Origin: Mycolicibacter kumamotonensis
GTDB taxonomy: Bacteria; Actinomycetota; Actinomycetes; Mycobacteriales; Mycobacteriaceae
DNA: 64,000 bases
Direction of reading: 5' to 3'
Assembly: GCF_002086285.1 (NCBI RefSeq)
Contig: NZ_MVHU01000015.1
Coordinates: 1 to 64,000, forward strand
In this document: one piece after another, positions 25,349 through 34,691 of the stretch
How positions within the stretch are numbered: the first letter of the stretch is position 1
Layout: each line of letters begins with the position of its first letter
The notes under the pieces: model-generated
Told to the model about the DNA's origin: nothing
Databases searched by the model: none
What the model saw: the letters and a program-made list of their open reading frames with translations, nothing else
Program-made: the position numbers and the translations under genes

Positions 25349-27310
25349 TCAGTCCAGCGCGTCCGGGTCGGCCAGCGGCAACAGCAGAAACGACGGGGTC
25401 CGCCCGCCCTGATGCAGCTGGTAGGTACCGCCGGCCAGCGCCTGCCGCGCGGGCGCGGTGGGCACCAGGTGCGGGAAGTCGTAGGTGGTCAGGGTGAGGC
25501 GCAGCCGGTGCCCGGGGGCGATCAGTGCGGCGGTCGGAAAGATCTCGATGTCGTAGCCGGTCGGCTCCCCCGGTTCGACGGGGCGCACCGCAGAGCGGGT
25601 GCTGATGTGGTGCGGGCGCAGCACCGTGCCATCGGGCAGATACCAGGTGCGGTCGGGGTCGAGGGCACGGTGTGAGCCCAACAGCGCCCCCTGCGTCAGG
25701 GGCCGGCACACCCCCTCGGGGGCGACATCGTCGAGGTGGGCGACCCACAGCGTCTCGGTGGTGTCGGCCGTGGCGTGGATGCGCAGTGCGATCGGTCCGG
25801 CAAGCAGGACCGGAGCCTCGAAGGCGTCGGTCGTGTAGGTCAGCGCGCCCCGTTGCACCCGGCGGTTGTCCTGGTCGTGCCGGGTGCGGCCACCGGCGGA
25901 CGTGGTGACGAAACTGCTGAGACCCAACGACCACTGTTCCAGGCTGCGCCCCGACATCGGTCCGCGCGGGCGGTACCGCAGGATGGCCAGGCTCTGCCCG
26001 GGCGGGGCATCGGCGTCCAGCCGGCCACCCTGCGACAGGTAGAACCGGGCGGGAGTCGCCGCCGGGATGGGGTACTCGGGGGTGTGGTACCAGCGGCGGT
26101 CACCGATCGGCTGAAAACTGAACGGCGGCCCGGTGATCTCTGCGGCCGCATCGTCTTTCAGCCAGTAGTCGAACCAGCGCAGTTGCAGGTCCTGCATCTT
26201 CAGGCCGTCGAAGTCCGACACGTGGTACCACGGACCCATCATCAGCCTGATCCGGTCCACCTGCGGCTGCCCCGGTTGCATCGGGGCGCTCGCCGGCCGG
26301 CCGATGGCGGCGTTCTGCAGGGCGGCGTAGTTCAGCGGCGCGCCACGCTGGAAGGCGTCGTGCCAGCCGCCGACCAGAAAGACGGCGACCTTGTTCGCGG
26401 CGATCGCCGGCAGCAGCGGGTCGGCGCGCATGCGGTCCCACAGCGGGCCGTCGTAGGCGGCATCACCGCCGGCGCGCACCTCACCGATGAGCGGCCAGAA
26501 GAATTTGCGTTGGTCTCTGCCGCGTTGGCGCACCGCGGCGAGTCCACCGGATCGGGGCCGCGGGTGTCCGCCGGGAGTGACGAACTCCAACGCCGGGTTG
26601 ATGACGTTGAGCATCGAGTACACCGCACCGTAGCCGCGCACGGCCACCAGGTGTGGCGCCCCACCCATCGCGGCGACATCACGGTAGAAGTCGTTGGCGG
26701 CCATCACCGGGAAGATCGCCTTCAGCGGCGAGTCCGGGCCGACGGCGGCCGCGGTGAACAGCTGGTTGATCGCCAGGTAGGAGATACCGAACATGCCGAC
26801 CCGGCCGTTGGAGTTCGGCAGCGTCGAGGCCCAGGTGACCAGCTCGGCCCCGTCTCGGGCCTGGTCCGGGCCGAACATTTCGAAGGATCCGCCGGATGCT
26901 CCGGTACCACGGACATCGACCATCGCCTCGATGTAGCCCCGCCGGATCAGGCGCGGCGTGGGACCGCCGCCGATCTGTGCGGCCGGGGGTGGGGCCAGCT
27001 TGCCGTAGGGGGTCAGCGACAACAGCACCGGGAAGGGTCCCGCGGCCGGCAGCCCGGTCTCGGGCTCGGTGGGGTAATGCACGTCGGCGCGCAGCACCAC
27101 GCCGTCGCTCATCTCCACGGCGATGTTGCGCCGCACCCCGACCCCGTACTGTGCCGGCGGCGGGGCCCATTCCGGGTGCAGCGGCGAGGCGCTGCCCGGA
27201 CGCATTCTTCTGGTCCGGCTCAATCTGCGCGCCGCGACACCGGCAGCCCCCACCGCGGCGACACCGGCCAACGCCCATCCCGCCCGGCGTGACCGTCCGG
27301 TTCGCGTCAA
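25349..27310 (-). CDS. CocE/NonD-type S15 hydrolase
   Basis: The 653-residue hydrolase has an N-terminal membrane anchor (WALAGVAAVGAAGVAA). An alpha/beta hydrolase domain includes DVRGTGASGGSFEMFG and the nucleophile in FGISYLAINQ (GxSYxA pattern). A C-terminal jelly-roll X-Pro dipeptidyl-peptidase domain follows. Family members hydrolyse acyl or ester bonds, for example cocaine esterase and glutaryl acylase. The start is taken as TTG at 27,310, which overlaps the stop of the upstream carboxymuconolactone decarboxylase-like gene by four bases. Confidence 0.85.
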   Translation of the reverse strand: MTRTGRSRRAGWALAGVAAVGAAGVAARRLSRTRRMRPGSASPLHPEWAPPPAQYGVGVRRNIAVEMSDGVVLRADVHYPTEPETGLPAAGPFPVLLSLTPYGKLAPPPAAQIGGGPTPRLIRRGYIEAMVDVRGTGASGGSFEMFGPDQARDGAELVTWASTLPNSNGRVGMFGISYLAINQLFTAAAVGPDSPLKAIFPVMAANDFYRDVAAMGGAPHLVAVRGYGAVYSMLNVINPALEFVTPGGHPRPRSGGLAAVRQRGRDQRKFFWPLIGEVRAGGDAAYDGPLWDRMRADPLLPAIAANKVAVFLVGGWHDAFQRGAPLNYAALQNAAIGRPASAPMQPGQPQVDRIRLMMGPWYHVSDFDGLKMQDLQLRWFDYWLKDDAAAEITGPPFSFQPIGDRRWYHTPEYPIPAATPARFYLSQGGRLDADAPPGQSLAILRYRPRGPMSGRSLEQWSLGLSSFVTTSAGGRTRHDQDNRRVQRGALTYTTDAFEAPVLLAGPIALRIHATADTTETLWVAHLDDVAPEGVCRPLTQGALLGSHRALDPDRTWYLPDGTVLRPHHISTRSAVRPVEPGEPTGYDIEIFPTAALIAPGHRLRLTLTTYDFPHLVPTAPARQALAGGTYQLHQGGRTPSFLLLPLADPDALD

Positions 27311-27801
27311 GCGCGACTGGGCAGGGTGAAGCTGCAGGCCTGCCCGATATCCAAGGTGCGCAGCAGTCGGCCCATGCCCAGCCAGAGCGCACACGACAGC
27401 GCCAGGTCGGCGAGCAGCTCGTCATCGAAGTGCTCGGAGCAGCGCGACCAGAAGTCCTCGTCGTCGCGCAGGCCGGTGTGGTCGGTGGCGAACCGGTGGG
27501 CGAACTCCGCCGCGAGCCGCTCCTGGTCGCTGTAGCCGGGCCAGGTGCGCCATTCCGCCGCGTGGTCGTAGAGTTCCTCGCTGACCCCGGCCGCCGGGCC
27601 GTCGGCGTCGCGGGTGTTGACACAGACCGCGCACTCGTTGTCGAAGGCGATCACCATCCGGGCCAGCTCCCGGACGCGCATCGGCAGCCGCCCCCGGGTG
27701 TAGACCGCGGTGCTGAACCCACCGATCCCGGCGGCCAGCTCGGGAGATTTGGCCATCCAGCCCATCACGTCGTCTGCGGGGAACGTCCCGATTCGGCTCA
27801 T
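27307..27801 (-). CDS. Carboxymuconolactone decarboxylase/AhpD-like protein
   Basis: The 164-residue protein contains the AhpD-like helix pair with RVRELARMVIAFDNECAVCVNTRD (quoted in part). The CxxC pair is in ECAVC and is followed by an Asn-Thr-Arg where AhpD has Ser-His-Glu. It may be a disulfide reductase or a lyase; the altered proton relay leaves this open. It is translationally coupled to the S15 hydrolase. Confidence 0.8.
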   Translation of the reverse strand: MSRIGTFPADDVMGWMAKSPELAAGIGGFSTAVYTRGRLPMRVRELARMVIAFDNECAVCVNTRDADGPAAGVSEELYDHAAEWRTWPGYSDQERLAAEFAHRFATDHTGLRDDEDFWSRCSEHFDDELLADLALSCALWLGMGRLLRTLDIGQACSFTLPSRA

Positions 27802-27862
27802 ACCCAGGGATACTAGCGGCGATCGCCCGCGCGGCGGGGCCGGACGAAGCGGGTGGTCGCCG

Positions 27863-29905
27863 TCAGCCGCGGCTGTCGGCGAACTCCGCCGACTCCCCCG
27901 CATCGTCGGGGTCGACCAGGGCCCGGTGGGCGATCCGCTGCAGCGCGGCCTCAACCTCGGCGCGGTCCGGGCGACCCTCGAACCCGGGCGAGCGGGCCAG
28001 TTTGTCGCTCACCCAGTCCTGCACCAGCGAGGTCACGAAGGTCACCTGGCGCAGTCCGGCCCGGGTGAGTCCCAGGTGGTCACCGTCGCGCAGCACGTAG
28101 CCCTGGGCGACCAGGCGGTCGACGGTGGGTTCGAGGATTTCGTAGGGGACCCGTAGTCGCCTGCCGATATCGCTGAGCCGCGCGGTGCGGAACACCTGGG
28201 TGTAGCGGTAGATGCGCAGCACCGTCCACAGCGCGGCGACATCGAGTTCGCAGTCCGGGCGCATCGCGATGCTGCGCAGCCGCACGCCGGGTTGGTTGCG
28301 CAGCAGCCGTCCGATCGCGGTCTCCAGCAGTTCGTCCGACGATGCGGTGCTGGGCATGCCGAATCCGTCACCGAGGTCGACCGCGTTGTCATGCAGTTCT
28401 TTGAGCGGGACCTCGGGCAGAAACAGCGCCAGCACAAACCCGAGCAGTGCGACCGGTGCAGCCCACAAGAACACCTGGCCCAACGACTCGGCGTAGGCCT
28501 GCACGATCGGTGCCGCCTGCTGCGGTGACAAACGGTGTACCGCCTCGGGCGAGGCGGCCGCGTCGGCGGCCAGCCCGGCGGTGTTGAGGGCGGAAGCCAG
28601 GCGACGGTCCAGAAAGTTGACGAACAGTGAGCCGAATACGGCCGCACCGAACGAGCTGCCGATGGTCCGGAAGAACGTGACCCCGGACGTGGCCACCCCG
28701 AGGTCGGCGAAGCTTGACGTGTTCTGCACGACGAGGACCAGGACCTGCATCGACAGCCCGATGCCCGCACCCAGGATGATCAGGTACAGCGACTGCAGCA
28801 GCGCCGGGGTGGCCGCGTCCATCTGCGACATCAGCCCGAACGCGACCGTCATCAGCGCGGTGCCGACGACCGGAAAGATCTTGTAGCGGCCCGTGCGGCC
28901 GACCAGGGTGCCGCTGCCGGTGGAGGTCAGCAACATGCCCACCACCATCGGCAGCGTGCGAAGACCCGAGGTGGTGGCCGAGACGCCGTCGACATACTGC
29001 ATGAAGGTCGGCAGGAAGGTCAGTGCGCCCAGCATGGCGAAGCCGACCACGAACGCCAGCACACAGCACACCGCGAACACCGGGTCGGCGAAGAGCCGGG
29101 TCGGCAGGATCGGAGCCGCGGCCCGCTTCTCCACCCAGGCGAACAGCACCAGTGCCACCACCGACCCGGCGAACAACCCGATGATCGCCGACGACCCCCA
29201 GGCGTAGCGGTTGCCGCCCCAGCTGGTGGCCAGCGTCAACCCGGTGGCCCCCAATCCGATCAGCACGATCCCGGCGTAGTCGATGACGGGCCTGGTCCGG
29301 CCGGCCAGCGCCGGGATCGCCGCGCCGGCCACGAGCAATACGACCACCGAGATCGGCACGTTGATCCAGAACGCCCAGCGCCAGGTCAGGTAGTCGGTGA
29401 CGTAGCCGCCCAGCAGTGGACCGATCACGGTGGTGACACCGAAGACCGCGCCCAGCATGCCCTGATAGCGACCGCGGTCACGCAGCGGAATGACTTCACC
29501 GATGAGCGCCGCGGCGGTGACGGTGACCGCGCCGCCGCCGATGCCCTGTAACGCTCGCGCGCCGACCAGCATCCCCATCGATGCGGACAGCCCGCACAGC
29601 ACCGACCCGGCGACGAAGCACACCACCGCGGCCTGGAACACCAGTTTGCGGCCGAACAGGTCGCCGAGCTTGCCCGCCAGGATCGTGGCGATCGTCGAGG
29701 TCAGCAGGTAGCTGGTGACCACCCACGACTGGTGACCGGCATTGCCGAGATCCGAGACGATGGTCGGCAGCGCCGTGGCGACTATGGTCTGGTCGAGTGC
29801 GGCCATCAGCAGCCCGAACACGATCGCCACAAAGATCAGGTTGCGGCGCTGCGGGCTGACCGGCGCAGGTCGCGCGTCCTCGGCGACCAGCGTCGATTCG
29901 GTCAT
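27863..29905 (-). CDS. DHA2-family MFS drug exporter with winged-helix tail
   Basis: The 680-residue protein has fourteen predicted membrane helices and the EmrB/QacA motif DQTIVATALPTIVSDLG in the first helix. Motif A (GKLGDLFGRK) and motif C region (GAVFGVTTVIGPLLGG) are present. Residues about 540-660 form a soluble tail with a winged-helix look (YRYTQVFRTARLSDIGRRLRVPYE, quoted in part). It corresponds to Rv1877 from memory. Proton-driven export of amphipathic compounds is expected. Confidence 0.9.
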   Translation of the reverse strand: MTESTLVAEDARPAPVSPQRRNLIFVAIVFGLLMAALDQTIVATALPTIVSDLGNAGHQSWVVTSYLLTSTIATILAGKLGDLFGRKLVFQAAVVCFVAGSVLCGLSASMGMLVGARALQGIGGGAVTVTAAALIGEVIPLRDRGRYQGMLGAVFGVTTVIGPLLGGYVTDYLTWRWAFWINVPISVVVLLVAGAAIPALAGRTRPVIDYAGIVLIGLGATGLTLATSWGGNRYAWGSSAIIGLFAGSVVALVLFAWVEKRAAAPILPTRLFADPVFAVCCVLAFVVGFAMLGALTFLPTFMQYVDGVSATTSGLRTLPMVVGMLLTSTGSGTLVGRTGRYKIFPVVGTALMTVAFGLMSQMDAATPALLQSLYLIILGAGIGLSMQVLVLVVQNTSSFADLGVATSGVTFFRTIGSSFGAAVFGSLFVNFLDRRLASALNTAGLAADAAASPEAVHRLSPQQAAPIVQAYAESLGQVFLWAAPVALLGFVLALFLPEVPLKELHDNAVDLGDGFGMPSTASSDELLETAIGRLLRNQPGVRLRSIAMRPDCELDVAALWTVLRIYRYTQVFRTARLSDIGRRLRVPYEILEPTVDRLVAQGYVLRDGDHLGLTRAGLRQVTFVTSLVQDWVSDKLARSPGFEGRPDRAEVEAALQRIAHRALVDPDDAGESAEFADSRG

Positions 29906-29961
29906 ACTCGCCTTTCCCGTCGGCGGTGAAGGCTAACGGGTACCCGCGTCGAGGCGGGAGA

Positions 29962-30444
29962 TCACGTCGTCGGTGGGCGGGAGACGCACTGGGCCAGGTA
30001 CAGCGCCTCGCCCAGCTTGTCCATCAACTCCAATTGGGTCTGCAGGTAATCGATGTGGGATTCCTCGTCGACGAGGATGGTCTCCAAGATCTTGGCGGTG
30101 GTGCTGTCCTGTTTGTCGCGGCACATGACGATGCCCGGCCGCAGCCGGTTGAGCACCTCCATTTCGAGGGCCAGATCGCTCTCGAACTGTTCGCGCAAGG
30201 TCTGGCCGATGCGCAACGATCCGATCCGCTGATAGTTCGGCAGGCCGTTGAGCAGCAGGATGCGGTCGGTGATGGTCTCGGCGTGACGCATCTCTTCGAT
30301 GGACTCATCGCGAGTGTGGGAGGCCACCTCGGTCAGGCCCCAGTCGGCCTGCATCTTGGCGTGGAGGAAGTACTGGTTGATCGCGGTGAGTTCACTGGTG
30401 AGCTGCTCGTTGAGCAGTTTGAGAACCTCTGGGTCGCCTTGCAT
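29962..30444 (-). CDS. bfrA: Bacterioferritin (haem-containing iron store)
   Basis: The 160-residue ferritin has diiron ligands E18, E51 and H54 (EMRHAE), and haem-ligating Met52. The second half has LETILVDEESHIDYLQTQ, completing the ferroxidase site. It forms a 24-mer that stores ferric iron. A divergent gene across 225 bp carries an IdeR-like box, and a bacterioferritin-associated ferredoxin is encoded 0.9 kb away. Start chosen at MQGDPEV. Confidence 0.95.
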   Translation of the reverse strand: MQGDPEVLKLLNEQLTSELTAINQYFLHAKMQADWGLTEVASHTRDESIEEMRHAETITDRILLLNGLPNYQRIGSLRIGQTLREQFESDLALEMEVLNRLRPGIVMCRDKQDSTTAKILETILVDEESHIDYLQTQLELMDKLGEALYLAQCVSRPPTT

Positions 30445-30649
30445 GATCACTCCCTCTGGTGTGAAGAACCGCGAACGCCCCCCGCGCCGATTGGGGCTTG
30501 ATCATCGCTGTAACGCGCCGAATTCAATCTAGTGCAGGTCACCGGTCGCAGTGCGGTGTTTACCCGTGTCTCGGCGCGTCGAATCCACGCATCGGCATCG
30601 GTCCCCGGCGAGTTCTGATCGCCATGCGGGCCTGCGCGGTGCGCGGAAC

Positions 30650-30668
30650 TTAGGTTAGACTCTACTAA
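30650..30668. promoter_or_regulatory. IdeR iron box overlapping a -10 element
   Basis: TTAGGTTAGACTCTACTAA matches 15 of 19 positions of the IdeR consensus TTAGGTTAGGCTAACCTAA. It contains TAGACT (30,656-30,661), a good -10 hexamer placed eight bases before the ATG at 30,670. Iron-loaded IdeR bound here would cover the promoter of the plus-strand gene; it may also affect bfrA. Confidence 0.65.
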
Positions 30669-30669
30669 C

Positions 30670-31374
30670 ATGAGACTTGCTTCGCCTAGCCGCCCTGCCG
30701 GCGTTTCGGGCAGTTGCACGTCGCAGCGCAACAATCCGCATTCGCTGGTGCTGGCGCTGGACTACCGCGTCGACGACATCGACCGGACCTGGTCGCTGAT
30801 CCGCGACGACCACACCCCGCTTCTCGGGCTCGGAGCCCGCCATGCGGTGCTCTACACCGCGGTGTCCGAGCCGCAGCGGGTTCTGGTGACGATCGGTTTG
30901 CGTCACCGACTGTCGGTCAAGGAATTGCTGCGCTCCCCCGCCGTCTTCGAGTGGTTCGACCGCTCCGGGGTCAACGATCTGCCGGCGATCTTCGCCGGCG
31001 AGGTCACCGAGAAGATCGACCTGGCCCAGCCCGACCCCGATCGGCCCGGTTCACGGGGTTCGGAGGTGATCGTCGGGGTGGTGTCCACCGTCGCCGATCC
31101 CACGGACCTGATGGCAAAAGTGCATCGCGGGCTGGATCGGTTCGCCGACGCGGGCGTGCGCAAAGTGTGGGTATATCGGGCCGTCGACGACGGAAATGAG
31201 GTGATGACGCTGTTGGAGATCGACAACGCGGCGAGCGCGCAGCGCTGGATCGACCACCCCGACACCGCTGCGGAGTGGATGACCGAAGTGGGAGCCGGTG
31301 GCTACCCCGGACCGTTCGTCGGAAAGTTCGCTGCTGCAATCGATCTCATGACGCCTGCGGGCGACGGTCGGTAG
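30670..31374 (+). CDS. Conserved mycobacterial protein (Rv1874-like), iron-regulated
   Basis: The 234-residue protein has no signal peptide or membrane segment. It shows two alpha-beta repeats of the antibiotic-monooxygenase/ferredoxin-like kind: SLVLALDYRVDDIDRTWSLI, then KVWVYRAVDDGNEVMTLLEI. The function is unknown. The ATG sits directly after the IdeR box and -10, so the mRNA is probably leaderless. Ten bases after its stop comes bfd, which places it in the iron mobilisation module. Confidence 0.8.
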   Translation: MRLASPSRPAGVSGSCTSQRNNPHSLVLALDYRVDDIDRTWSLIRDDHTPLLGLGARHAVLYTAVSEPQRVLVTIGLRHRLSVKELLRSPAVFEWFDRSGVNDLPAIFAGEVTEKIDLAQPDPDRPGSRGSEVIVGVVSTVADPTDLMAKVHRGLDRFADAGVRKVWVYRAVDDGNEVMTLLEIDNAASAQRWIDHPDTAAEWMTEVGAGGYPGPFVGKFAAAIDLMTPAGDGR

Positions 31375-31384
31375 GGGTAGAGCG

Positions 31385-31621
31385 ATGTATGTGTGCCTGT
31401 GTGTCGGAGCCACCAATCAGATGGTGTCCGATGCTGTCGCCGCCGGCGCATCGACGTCGAAAGAGGTCGCCGCGATGTGCGGTGCGGGCGGCGACTGCGG
31501 CCGCTGCCGGTGCACCGTCCGCGGCATCATCGAAGCCACCTTGGCCGCTGCGCCGCCCGGTCCGTCCAACGGCTCGCTGCGCCACCTCTCCCTGGACATC
31601 ACCCCGGTCGGATCCCACTGA
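31385..31621 (+). CDS. bfd: Bacterioferritin-associated ferredoxin
   Basis: The 78-residue [2Fe-2S] protein has the Bfd spacing: C4-x-C6 in VCLCVG and C38-x2-C41 in GDCGRCRC. Bfd reduces the ferric core of bacterioferritin to release iron. It lies ten bases downstream of the IdeR-boxed gene, consistent with repression under iron sufficiency. The last 30 residues (PGPSNGSLRHLSLDI) are an extension beyond the usual fold. Confidence 0.9.
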   Translation: MYVCLCVGATNQMVSDAVAAGASTSKEVAAMCGAGGDCGRCRCTVRGIIEATLAAAPPGPSNGSLRHLSLDITPVGSH

Positions 31622-32383
31622 TCAGCGCCCGCCCCGCCGCCCGGTGAACTCCGCCAGTGCCTCGGCGTTGGCCTGCGCACCCATCAGTTCGGCGAACAAC
31701 GCGTTCTCCCGCGCGGTGGCGGCCGCGACCTCCTCGCGCACCGGCGCGACCATGGCGGCCTTGACCGCCTTCAGGCTTGAGATTGGCCGGGAGGCAAGCA
31801 CTTCGGCGTGACGACGCGCCTCGTCGAGCAGGACCTGCGGTTCGCACACCTTCCAGACCAGACCCATTCGCAGCGCTTCGTCGGCGTCGACCCATTCCGA
31901 GGACATCAGCAGCCAGGCCGCGTTCTGCCGTCCGATCAATTGGGGAAGCAGAAAGGAGGACCCGGCTTCCGGAGCCACCCCCAGGCTGGTGAACGGGCAT
32001 TTCAGCCGGGCCGTCGCGGACATGAAGACCAGGTCGGCGTATCCGAGGATGGTGGCGCCGATGCCCAGGCCGACGCCGTTGACCGCGCAGATCAGCGGCT
32101 TGGGAAAGCCGGCCAGGGCCTCGACCAGTCCGGTGAAGCCGTACTTGCCTGCGGTGAACTGCGGGTCGCTGATCCGGGCCTGCATCTCGTTGAGGTCGGT
32201 GCCGGCGCTGAAGGAGCGCCCAGCGCCGGTCAAGAGCACGACGGCGACCTCCGGGTCGTCGGCGGCGGCCAGCAGCGCCTCGGCGGTGGCGTCGTAGAGC
32301 GCCTCGTTGAACGCGTTGAGCGCGTCGGGACGGTTCAACGTACAGGTCCGGACCCGGTTGTCGTCTTCGATCTGCAGGATCAC
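31622..32383 (-). CDS. Enoyl-CoA hydratase/isomerase family protein
   Basis: The 253-residue crotonase-fold protein has the oxyanion-hole motif SFSAGTDLNEM, the second oxyanion loop NGVGLGIGATI and an acidic residue in APEAGSSFLLP. The Glu fits an isomerase or hydratase active site. It would act in fatty-acid or sterol side-chain oxidation. It is convergent with bfd with no intervening base and has no operon partner. Confidence 0.87.
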   Translation of the reverse strand: MILQIEDDNRVRTCTLNRPDALNAFNEALYDATAEALLAAADDPEVAVVLLTGAGRSFSAGTDLNEMQARISDPQFTAGKYGFTGLVEALAGFPKPLICAVNGVGLGIGATILGYADLVFMSATARLKCPFTSLGVAPEAGSSFLLPQLIGRQNAAWLLMSSEWVDADEALRMGLVWKVCEPQVLLDEARRHAEVLASRPISSLKAVKAAMVAPVREEVAAATARENALFAELMGAQANAEALAEFTGRRGGR

Positions 32384-32432
32384 CCGTGCAGCCTAGACCG
32401 GGCCCGATCGGCTCGCCGACCGGCAGCGGCCC

Positions 32433-33368
32433 CTAACGGACCAGGTCGACCTGGTGTCCGGCGCCGATCACGTCACCGATGACACCGGCCAGACGCCGGT
32501 AAGGCTTCTCACGCCCGCTGGAGGCGCGAAACACCAACCCGATCCGCCTGCCCGGGCGGGGTGCGGCGAAGTAGGCCAGCGCCAGCCCGCTGCGCTCGGC
32601 CTCCACCGCCACCGCCGTCTGCGGAATCAAGGTCACTCCCAGGCCGCCGGTGACGCACTGCACCGCCGTTGCCAGCGACGCCGCCCGGGTGTTGGCCAAC
32701 TGCGCCCGCACTCCGGCATTGCGGCAGATGTCCAGCGCCTGGTCCCGCAGGCAGTGGCCTTCGTCGAGCAGCAGCAGCGGCAGGTCCGCCAGGGCGGTCG
32801 GTGGCACCCGCCGCTTACCGGCCAGCGCATGCCCCGGCGGGAGCGCCAACACGAAATCCTCGTCATAGATGGGTATTTCAGTCATTCCGGCGGCGTCCGC
32901 GGGCAGCGCGAGCAGTGCTGCATCCACTGCTCCCTCACGCAGCGCGGTGAGCAACCGTTCGGTCTGGTCCTCGATGACCCGCAGGTTCAGGTCCGGCAAG
33001 CGTTCGGCCAGTCCGGCCAGCACCGCGGGCAGCACGTAGGGCGCCACGGTCGGGATCAGGCCGAGCCGCAGGGTGCCCTGCAGCGGGTCGGCGACCCCGG
33101 CAGCCGCGGCCGAGAACTGCGCCGCCGCATCGAGCACGGCGTGGGCGTGGGCCAGCAACTGCTGTCCCTCCGCGGTCAGGAACACCCGCCGGGTGGACCG
33201 CTCGATCAGCTGGATGCCCAAACCGGACTCCAGCGACGACAAGGCCTGCGACAGCGTCGACTGGCTCAGTCCCAGGCCGGCCGCCGCGAGGCTGAAGTGG
33301 TGCTTCTCGGCGACGGCGGCGAACGCCCGCAGTCCCGCCAGCGTCGGCTGATAGCTTGAATCGGTCAT
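32433..33368 (-). CDS. oxyR: OxyR peroxide sensor (LysR family)
   Basis: The 311-residue regulator has an N-terminal winged helix ([21 protein letters not shown]) and a periplasmic-binding-like domain. The sensing pair is intact: C206 and C215 in [16 protein letters not shown], with the same nine-residue spacing as C199 and C208 of E. coli OxyR. In M. tuberculosis oxyR is a pseudogene, whereas this copy is full length. It is divergent from ahpC-ahpD and probably controls them. Start chosen at MTDSSYQ. Confidence 0.93.
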   Translation of the reverse strand: MTDSSYQPTLAGLRAFAAVAEKHHFSLAAAGLGLSQSTLSQALSSLESGLGIQLIERSTRRVFLTAEGQQLLAHAHAVLDAAAQFSAAAAGVADPLQGTLRLGLIPTVAPYVLPAVLAGLAERLPDLNLRVIEDQTERLLTALREGAVDAALLALPADAAGMTEIPIYDEDFVLALPPGHALAGKRRVPPTALADLPLLLLDEGHCLRDQALDICRNAGVRAQLANTRAASLATAVQCVTGGLGVTLIPQTAVAVEAERSGLALAYFAAPRPGRRIGLVFRASSGREKPYRRLAGVIGDVIGAGHQVDLVR

Positions 33369-33377
33369 GCCGATAAG
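33357..33377. promoter_or_regulatory. Candidate OxyR binding site at the oxyR start
   Basis: The half-site GCCGATAAG (33,369-33,377) equals the right arm of the mycobacterial OxyR site I recall (cTTATCggc-N3-gccGATAAg); the left arm matches five of nine positions. The site covers the oxyR start codon, in line with autoregulation and activation of the divergent ahpC promoter. Confidence 0.5.
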
Positions 33378-33495
33378 TATAGTGCGAAGTATCACCTTTC
33401 ATTTTTAATTGAGATAGGGCAACATGGAGTGTGCGGGCGTTGAGCTGAAGCGAGCGCCCGGAATTCTCACACAACGACTCACAACGAGGAGTGTC

Positions 33496-34083
33496 ATGGC
33501 ACTGCTGACAATCGGCGACCAGTTCCCGTCCTACCGGCTCAAGGCGGTTATCCCCGGCGACCTGTCCAAGGTCGATGCCAAGCAGCCGGAGGACTACTTC
33601 ACCACCGTCACCAGCGACGACCACCCCGGCAAGTGGCGGGTGGTGTTCTTCTGGCCCAAGGACTTCACCTTCGTGTGCCCCACCGAGATCGCTGCCTTCG
33701 GCAAGCTGAACGACGAGTTCGCCGACCGCGACGCCCAGGTGCTCGGCGCCTCGATCGACAACGAGTTCGTGCACTTCCAGTGGCGCGCGCAGCACGAGGA
33801 CCTCAAGACGCTGCCGTTCCCGATGCTGTCCGACCTCAAGCGCGAGTTGGTCGAGGCGACCGGTGTGCTCAACGCCGACGGTGTCGCCGACCGCGCCACC
33901 TTCATCGTCGACCCCAACAACGAGATCCAGTTCGTGTCGGTGACGGCGGGATCGGTGGGCCGCAACGTCGACGAGGTGCTGCGCGTGCTCGACGCCCTGC
34001 AGTCCGACGAGCTGTGCGCCTGCAACTGGAAGAAGGGCGACCCGACGATCAACGCCGGCGAGCTGCTCAAAGAATCGGTCTGA
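33496..34083 (+). CDS. ahpC: Alkyl hydroperoxide reductase AhpC (2-Cys peroxiredoxin)
   Basis: The 195-residue peroxiredoxin has peroxidatic Cys61 in FTFVCPTEI and the resolving cysteines in DELCACNWKKG near residue 174. It reduces peroxides and peroxynitrite and is recycled by AhpD in mycobacteria. Start at MALLTIGDQF follows the GAGGAGT ribosome binding site. The AT-rich 127 bp upstream holds the OxyR-controlled promoter. Confidence 0.96.
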   Translation: MALLTIGDQFPSYRLKAVIPGDLSKVDAKQPEDYFTTVTSDDHPGKWRVVFFWPKDFTFVCPTEIAAFGKLNDEFADRDAQVLGASIDNEFVHFQWRAQHEDLKTLPFPMLSDLKRELVEATGVLNADGVADRATFIVDPNNEIQFVSVTAGSVGRNVDEVLRVLDALQSDELCACNWKKGDPTINAGELLKESV

Positions 34084-34132
34084 CCCGGACCGAACGGTGT
34101 AGAGCGCCGGCGACGAGAAGGAGTAGCGCCAT

Positions 34133-34672
34133 ATGAGCATCGAGAATCTCAAGAACGCGGTCCCGGAATTCGCCAAGGACCTCAAGCTCAACCTGGGTTC
34201 GATCGCTCGCACCACGGCTCTCAACGAGGAGCAGCTCTGGGGCAGCCTGTTGGCCAGCGCCGCGGCGACACGTAACGCCACGGTGCTCACCGAGATCAGC
34301 GCCGAAGCAGCCGACAACCTCTCGGCGGAGGCCTACCAGGCCGCCCTGGGTGCGGCGTCGATCATGGGTATGAACAACGTGTTCTACCGGGGTCGGCACT
34401 TCTTGGACGGCGCCTACGACGACCTGCGGCCCGGGTTGCGGATGAACATCATCGGCAACCCGGGGGTCGACAAGGCCAACTTCGAGCTGTGGAGCTTCGC
34501 GGTCTCGGCGATCAACGGCTGCCAGGCCTGCGTCGCCTCCCACGAGCAGGTCGTCCGCGAGGCGGGCGTCGGCCGTGAGGCGCTGCTGGAGGCCCTCAAG
34601 GTCGCGTCGATCGTGGCCGGGGTGGCCCAGGCGATCTTCGCCGGGCAGGCGCTGCCGGAAGCGTCCGCCTAA
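34133..34672 (+). CDS. ahpD: Alkyl hydroperoxide reductase AhpD
   Basis: The 179-residue all-helical disulfide reductase has the CxxC active site C130-C133 with H137 in [13 protein letters not shown]. AhpD passes electrons from the lipoamide-dependent SucB/Lpd chain to AhpC. A perfect GAAGGAG ribosome binding site precedes the ATG. It lies 49 bp after ahpC in the same operon. Confidence 0.95.
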   Translation: MSIENLKNAVPEFAKDLKLNLGSIARTTALNEEQLWGSLLASAAATRNATVLTEISAEAADNLSAEAYQAALGAASIMGMNNVFYRGRHFLDGAYDDLRPGLRMNIIGNPGVDKANFELWSFAVSAINGCQACVASHEQVVREAGVGREALLEALKVASIVAGVAQAIFAGQALPEASA

Positions 34673-34691
34673 GGACCGGTGCTGGCGCGGC

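Noticed and set aside
32935-34317. Long minus-strand open frame of 460 codons opposite ahpC, running into oxyR
   Set aside because: It is a mirror frame of ahpC joined to an out-of-frame part of oxyR; the real genes explain all of it.
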